DNA of 64,000 nucleotides, taken from Paenibacillus sp. RUD330 (GTDB lineage Bacteria; Bacillota; Bacilli; Paenibacillales; Paenibacillaceae). The notes below the pieces were generated by a model that had not been told where the DNA came from, made no database searches, and saw only the letters and a list, made by a program, of their open reading frames with translations. This document shows, piece by piece, positions 59,067 to 64,000 of this stretch. The stretch covers positions 46,001 to 110,000 of the forward strand of contig NZ_CP022655.2 in the NCBI RefSeq assembly GCF_002243345.2, read 5' to 3'. A program made the position numbers and the translations under genes. Numbering within the stretch: position 1 is the stretch's first letter; each line of letters starts with the position of its first letter.

Positions 59067-59927
59067 ATGTATAGCCGACAACGGCGCCATGCCGTGCCGA
59101 AGCGGCGGTATGAGCTGGGAGGAGGCGTCGAGCTGGAGCTTGGAGAGCGAACCTTGATCATGGGCATCCTGAACGCGACCCCGGATTCGTTCTCCGACGG
59201 CGGACGCCATGCCCAGGTGGATGAAGCGGTGCGCCATGCCCTGAAGATGGCGCGGGAGGGTGCGGACATCATCGATGTCGGGGGAGAGTCGACCCGCCCC
59301 GGCTATATCCCTGTTCCGCATGAGGAGGAGCTGCGGCGCGTCGTCCCCTTGATCGAGAGGCTGCGCCTGGAGCTGCCGGATATGCCTCTTTCCATCGATA
59401 CGTACAAATTCGAGACGGCAAGGGCGGCGCTTCAAGCCGGCGCGCATATCATCAACGACATATGGGGCCTGCGGCTCGATACCCGAATGGCGGATGCCGC
59501 CGCCGAGTTCGGCTGCCCGGTCATCATCAGCCACAACCGCCGGGAGCGGAATTATGAGGATCTCATTCCGGATGTCGTTTCCGACCTTGAGGGAAGCGTC
59601 GGGATCGCAAGGGCGGCAGGCGTGGCGGAGGAGAACATCTGGCTCGATCCCGGCATCGGTTTTGCCAAGACCCATGAAGACAATGTAGCGTTGATGGGAA
59701 GCTTGTCGGAGCTGGCGGAGCTGGGCTACCCGGTGCTGCTCGGCACTTCGCGCAAGCGGTTCATCCGGGACACGCTCGGGCTGCCGGTCGGAGAGCTGAT
59801 CGAGGGGACGGCAGCGACAGTAGCGCTTGGAATCGCCCAAGGCTGCCAGATCGTGCGCGTGCACGATATCGAAGCGATCCGGAAAACATGCGCGATGACA
59901 GACGCGATCGTCTACGGCCCGCGCTGA
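59067..59927 (+). CDS. folP: Dihydropteroate synthase
   Basis: A 286-residue TIM-barrel enzyme that joins p-aminobenzoate to dihydropterin pyrophosphate; the sulfonamide target. Motifs: MGILNATPDSFSDGG, DIIDVGGESTRPGY, INDIWGL, DPGIGFAKT and GTSRKRFI. AGGAGGGG 5-6 bases before the ATG at 59067 fixes the start; the longer in-frame extension upstream overlaps nothing useful. It lies 116 bp after pabC and heads the pterin genes folP-folB-folK. Confidence 0.96.
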   Translation: MYSRQRRHAVPKRRYELGGGVELELGERTLIMGILNATPDSFSDGGRHAQVDEAVRHALKMAREGADIIDVGGESTRPGYIPVPHEEELRRVVPLIERLRLELPDMPLSIDTYKFETARAALQAGAHIINDIWGLRLDTRMADAAAEFGCPVIISHNRRERNYEDLIPDVVSDLEGSVGIARAAGVAEENIWLDPGIGFAKTHEDNVALMGSLSELAELGYPVLLGTSRKRFIRDTLGLPVGELIEGTAATVALGIAQGCQIVRVHDIEAIRKTCAMTDAIVYGPR

Positions 59928-59962
59928 ATACTTTGGGACAGAAAGGAATGGACCGGCCGACA

Positions 59963-60349
59963 ATGGACAAGATGACACTTAATGGCATGCGGTTTTTCGG
60001 TTATCATGGCGTATTTCCGGAGGAGAACCGGCTTGGGCAGAACTTCCATGTCGACCTCGTTCTGAAGCTGGATCTTGAGCAGGCCTCGCGCACCGACGAG
60101 CTGGAGCATTCCATCAACTATGCCGACCTGCACGCGGCGACCAAGAAAATCGTGGAAGGGCCGCCCGTGAAGCTGATCGAGGCGCTGGCGGGCCGTATTG
60201 CAACTGCACTGCTCGAGACGTATACTGGCATTACTGAATTGACCGTTCGCGTGACGAAACCGAATCCTCCGTTCGAGATCCACTTCGACGGCGTTGTCGT
60301 CGAACTGGTGCGAAAGCGGGATGAGCATGGAGAAATCGTACCCGCATAG
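59963..60349 (+). CDS. folB: Dihydroneopterin aldolase
   Basis: A 128-residue tunnelling-fold enzyme producing 6-hydroxymethyl-dihydropterin. Landmarks are FFGYHGVFPEENRLGQNFHV, INYADLHAATKKIVEG, the conserved Glu and Lys in KLIEALAGRIA, and VTKPNPPF. The start at ATG 59963 (MDKMTLNGM) aligns with known FolB; an ATG at 59948 is five codons earlier with AAAGGA immediately before it. Next gene folK starts 17 bp downstream. Confidence 0.93.
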   Translation: MDKMTLNGMRFFGYHGVFPEENRLGQNFHVDLVLKLDLEQASRTDELEHSINYADLHAATKKIVEGPPVKLIEALAGRIATALLETYTGITELTVRVTKPNPPFEIHFDGVVVELVRKRDEHGEIVPA

Positions 60350-60365
60350 CGGGACTGGCGGGAAC

Positions 60366-60890
60366 ATGAGCAGGGCTTATATCGCCCTTGGCTCCAACAT
60401 AGGGGACCGCGCGGAGCTGCTGGCGCAGGCGCTTGAGCTTCTTGACGGAAGCGACGGCGTAGCCGTGGAGGAGACATCCTCCGCGTACGAGACCGATCCG
60501 GTCGGTTACGCCGACCAGCCTGCGTTCCTCAATATGGCGGCTTCTCTGCGGACGCGCCTCGATCCTCTGGAGCTGCTGCGCCTGATGCTCGACATCGAGC
60601 GCCGGCTTGGCCGCGTCCGCGATATCCGCAACGGCCCAAGAACGATTGATTTGGATCTGCTTTTATATGAAGATGTGTCCATGGATAAGGAAGAGCTGCA
60701 GCTCCCTCATCCTAGAATGGAGGAGCGGGCTTTCGTGATGGTTCCCCTGGCCGAAGTGCTGGAACCGGGCCACCCTCTGCTGGCCAAGGCGGAGTCGATG
60801 GCGGTCGCGGCATTACGGGATGGAAAGGAAGGCATTGCTCAATGGAATACGATCAACTGGCGCAGCGGATCCGCGCCTTTCGGAAGCTGA
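60366..60890 (+). CDS. folK: 6-hydroxymethyl-7,8-dihydropterin pyrophosphokinase
   Basis: A 174-residue HPPK that activates dihydropterin for FolP. ALGSNIGDRAELL, the ATP loop region RLGRVRDIRNGPRTIDLDLL and LPHPRMEERAFVMVPLAEV are diagnostic. ATG 60366 gives the conserved family N-terminus MSRAYIALGSN. Its 3' end overlaps the HTH gene by 49 bases in another frame. Confidence 0.95.
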   Translation: MSRAYIALGSNIGDRAELLAQALELLDGSDGVAVEETSSAYETDPVGYADQPAFLNMAASLRTRLDPLELLRLMLDIERRLGRVRDIRNGPRTIDLDLLLYEDVSMDKEELQLPHPRMEERAFVMVPLAEVLEPGHPLLAKAESMAVAALRDGKEGIAQWNTINWRSGSAPFGS

Positions 60891-61063
60891 AGGGCTTCAC
60901 CCAGCAGCAGCTGGCCGACAAGCTGGAAGTATCCGTCGCGGTGCTCGGCTCGCTCGAGCGCGGCACGCGCAAGCCGGAAGCCAAGCTTCTGGGGCGGATC
61001 GCCGACACTCTAGGCATCGATTATGAAGAATTGACAGCCGTGACGAGCGGTGGTCTGCGATAG
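60842..61063 (+). CDS. yazB: Small XRE-family helix-turn-helix protein (YazB-like)
   Basis: 73 residues, essentially one Cro/C1-type HTH: LAQRIRAFRKLKGFTQQQLADKLEVSVAVL then LERGTRKPEAKLLGRIADTLGIDYEEL. GGAAAGGAAGG precedes the ATG. It starts 49 bases inside folK, so expression is tied to the folate operon. B. subtilis yazB has the same place between folK and dusB; target genes are unknown. Confidence 0.9.
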   Translation: MEYDQLAQRIRAFRKLKGFTQQQLADKLEVSVAVLGSLERGTRKPEAKLLGRIADTLGIDYEELTAVTSGGLR

Positions 61064-61078
61064 AAGGAAGGAACGGTT

Positions 61079-62092
61079 ATGCTTAAAATCGGAAATGTTG
61101 AAATGAAGAACAATGTCGTTCTCGCTCCCATGGCCGGCGTCTGCAATCCCGCATTCCGGCTCATCGCCAAAGAGTTCGGCACCGGACTCGTTTGCGCGGA
61201 GATGGTGAGCGACAAGGCGATTGTCCACGGCAACAAGCGCACGCGCGAAATGCTGTTCGTGGATGAGCGCGAAAAGCCGCTCAGCCTGCAGATTTTCGGC
61301 GGAGACCGCGAATCCCTTGTCCAGGCGGCGAAAGTCGTCGACAAGGAGACGAATGCGGACATCATCGACATCAACATGGGCTGTCCGGTGCCGAAGGTGA
61401 CCAAATGCGATGCCGGCGCCCGGTGGCTGCTCAATCCCGACAAGATCTACGAGATGGTCAGCTCGGTCGTCGACGCCGTCGACAAGCCGGTAACGGTCAA
61501 GATGAGGATCGGCTGGGACAGCGATCATATCTTCGTGGTCGAAAACGCCCGCGCCGTCGAGCGCGCCGGAGGCAAGGCCGTCAGCGTGCACGGACGCACC
61601 CGGGAGCAGCTGTATACGGGCCATGCCGACTGGAGCTACATCAGGCAGGCCAAGGAAGCGGTGAGCATTCCGGTCATCGGCAACGGCGACGTCAACACGC
61701 CCGAGGACGCCAAGCGCATGATCGCCGAAACCGGCTGCGACGGCGTCATGATCGGACGCGCGGCGCTCGGGAACCCATGGATGCTCTACCGCACGATCCA
61801 TTACCTTACGCATGACGAGCTGCTGCCGGAGCCGAACGCCGTGGAGAAGATGGAGATCGCCATCCTTCACATGGATCGGCTGATCGCGCTCAAAGGCGAG
61901 GCCGTGGCCGTGAAGGAGATGCGCAAGCATCTGGCCTGGTATCTCAAAGGCCTCAAGGGAGCCGCCCGCATCAAGGACAACATCATGGAAGAGACGAGCC
62001 GAGATGTGATGGTCACTATCCTGAACGAGTATATCCGGTCTCTCGGCCAGGATGCCCAGACGCCGGCCGTTCCGGAAGCGGCGGTCAACTGA
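61079..62092 (+). CDS. dusB: tRNA-dihydrouridine synthase DusB
   Basis: A 337-residue FMN-dependent reductase that makes dihydrouridine in t[53 protein letters not shown] (with the catalytic Cys before AGA region), [24 protein letters not shown] and [12 protein letters not shown] are characteristic. GAAGGAACGGTT precedes the ATG. Last gene of the fol block. Confidence 0.95.
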   Translation: MLKIGNVEMKNNVVLAPMAGVCNPAFRLIAKEFGTGLVCAEMVSDKAIVHGNKRTREMLFVDEREKPLSLQIFGGDRESLVQAAKVVDKETNADIIDINMGCPVPKVTKCDAGARWLLNPDKIYEMVSSVVDAVDKPVTVKMRIGWDSDHIFVVENARAVERAGGKAVSVHGRTREQLYTGHADWSYIRQAKEAVSIPVIGNGDVNTPEDAKRMIAETGCDGVMIGRAALGNPWMLYRTIHYLTHDELLPEPNAVEKMEIAILHMDRLIALKGEAVAVKEMRKHLAWYLKGLKGAARIKDNIMEETSRDVMVTILNEYIRSLGQDAQTPAVPEAAVN

Positions 62093-62098
62093 AGCCCT

Positions 62099-62149
62099 GC
62101 CGCCCGCGGCAAGACGCTTTCCCTTGCGGGGAGCGTCCCCGCGGGCGGC
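62099..62149 (+). terminator. GC-rich stem-loop after dusB
   Basis: GCCGCCCGCGG pairs with CCGCGGGCGGC, with an inner ACGCT/AGCGT stem. Only a weak T-run (TCTTT) follows, so it may be an inefficient terminator. Confidence 0.5.
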
Positions 62150-62171
62150 CGTCTTTGCCGGGCGCCTCTCA

Positions 62172-62200
62172 TTGACACGCCGGGTGCAATTGCATATAAT
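62172..62200 (+). promoter_or_regulatory. Perfect-consensus SigA promoter upstream of greA
   Basis: TTGACA, exactly 17 bases, TATAAT. The -10 block is nearly duplicated 13 bases downstream (TATAAT again at 62208-62213). The start codon is ~130 bases further, leaving a long leader. Confidence 0.92.
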
Positions 62201-62331
62201 CTTGCAATATAATCCTGTGCCGTCTGTTCTTGGTGGATTATGGACACGGTTTCAGGCACTGGGAATCCTGCTGTAATTCCTTTCGCTTTCAACGCGAGGT
62301 AAGCAAATACGCCACGACAGGAGAATCGGCA

Positions 62332-62808
62332 ATGAGCGACAAAGAAGTGATTCTGACTCAGGACGGACTCAAGAGGCTGGAAGAGGAATTGGAGAATCTC
62401 AAATCCGTGAAACGTCGCGAAGTGGCCGAGCGGATCAAAGTCGCTATCGGTTATGGCGACATCAGCGAAAACTCCGAGTATGAAGATGCTAAAAACGAGC
62501 AAGCTTTTATCGAAGGACGCATCCTTACGCTTGAGAAAATGCTGCGCAACGCGCGCATCATCAATAATGACGATATCGCCGTAGATACGGTAAGCATCGG
62601 CTCCATCGTGACGATCGAGGATCTGGAGTTCGGCGATACGATCGAATACGCCATCGTCGGCACGGCGGAATCCGATCCGCTGCAGAACAAGATCTCCAAT
62701 GAAAGCCCGCTCGGTCGGGCGATTCTCGGCAAGAAGAAGGGCACGACCGTCGAGGTCAACGTTCCGGCCGGCGTCATTCAATACCGGATTCTGGACATCA
62801 AAAAGTAA
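62332..62808 (+). CDS. greA: Transcription elongation factor GreA
   Basis: 158 residues: N-terminal coiled coil ([20 protein letters not shown]) with acidic tip [16 protein letters not shown] and C-terminal FKBP-like domain ending [19 protein letters not shown]. GreA stimulates RNA cleavage in backtracked polymerase. CAGGAGA precedes the ATG at 62332; an upstream in-frame ATG at 62230 has no ribosome-binding site. In B. subtilis greA lies elsewhere, so it is an insertion between dusB and lysS. Confidence 0.96.
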   Translation: MSDKEVILTQDGLKRLEEELENLKSVKRREVAERIKVAIGYGDISENSEYEDAKNEQAFIEGRILTLEKMLRNARIINNDDIAVDTVSIGSIVTIEDLEFGDTIEYAIVGTAESDPLQNKISNESPLGRAILGKKKGTTVEVNVPAGVIQYRILDIKK

Positions 62809-62852
62809 TCCAGGCACCCAGACCAGACTTAGCAGCTATACTTCCATTCAGG

Positions 62853-62879
62853 AGCTTCCTACCTATAGGGAGCTTTTTT
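62853..62879 (+). terminator. Rho-independent terminator between greA and lysS
   Basis: AGCTTCCT pairs with AGGGAGCT (one G-U), six-base loop, T6. Confidence 0.85.
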
Positions 62880-62881
62880 AA

Positions 62882-64000
<1,119 letters not shown>

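Overview
This 64-kb window is chromosomal DNA from a GC-rich (about 60% by eye), endospore-forming member of the Bacillota, most likely Paenibacillus or a close relative. The evidence is gene order. From 1.5 kb to the right edge the backbone follows the Bacillus subtilis block yabM-mazG(yabN)-rqcP(yabO)-yabP-yabQ-divIC-yabR-spoIIE-yabS-yabT-tilS-hpt-ftsH-coaX-hslO-yacD-cysK-pabB-pabA-pabC-folP-folB-folK-yazB-dusB-lysS almost gene for gene. Sporulation genes (spoIIE, yabP, yabQ) and start codons with strong AGGAGG ribosome-binding sites agree. Identifications come from reading motifs and recalled families; no database search was run.

Layout. 0-6.5 kb: a Pro/Gly/Tyr-rich protein on the minus strand, a MOP-family exporter (yabM-like), a 900-bp gene-free stretch holding a 51-bp tandem repeat, then mazG, an HU gene and rqcP. 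6.6-10.4 kb: an inserted siderophore ABC importer (yclNOPQ-like) behind a near-consensus Fur box. 10.5-12.6 kb: yabP-yabQ-divIC-yabR; the yabP ribosome-binding site lies inside a 20-bp hairpin. 12.8-29.4 kb: a complete type IV pilus island inserted between yabR and spoIIE. It has three minor-pilin-like genes, a 1757-residue secreted Ig-repeat protein on the opposite strand, then pilB-pilT-pilC-pilA-pilD-pilM(N)-pilO. 29.7-42.7 kb: spoIIE with a Spo0A-type promoter, an uncharacterised charged coiled-coil protein, a GntR-controlled ABC exporter, an NADPH dehydrogenase, yabS-yabT, tilS-hpt and ftsH. 42.9-47.8 kb: a nucleoside importer (nupNOPQ-like). 48.2-51.7 kb: nadA-nadB-nadC. 51.7-64 kb: coaX, hslO, a PrsA-like foldase, cysK, the p-aminobenzoate/folate operon (pabB to folK), a small HTH protein, dusB, greA and a truncated lysS.

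How the parts work together. The backbone joins cofactor supply (NAD, CoA, folate), tRNA modification and charging (tilS, dusB, lysS), protein quality control (ftsH, hslO, rqcP, yacD), cell division (divIC) and sporulation (spoIIE, yabP, yabQ, probably yabT). Three accessory modules are spliced in: iron uptake, nucleoside uptake and the pilus island. The pilus island is the most interesting part. Its major-pilin gene is about 42% GC, against about 63% next door, PilM and PilN are fused, a possible motility-sigma (SigD) promoter precedes pilB, and the minor-pilin operon converges on a giant surface protein with no visible wall anchor.

No tRNA, rRNA, CRISPR array, insertion sequence, integrase or attachment site was recognised.
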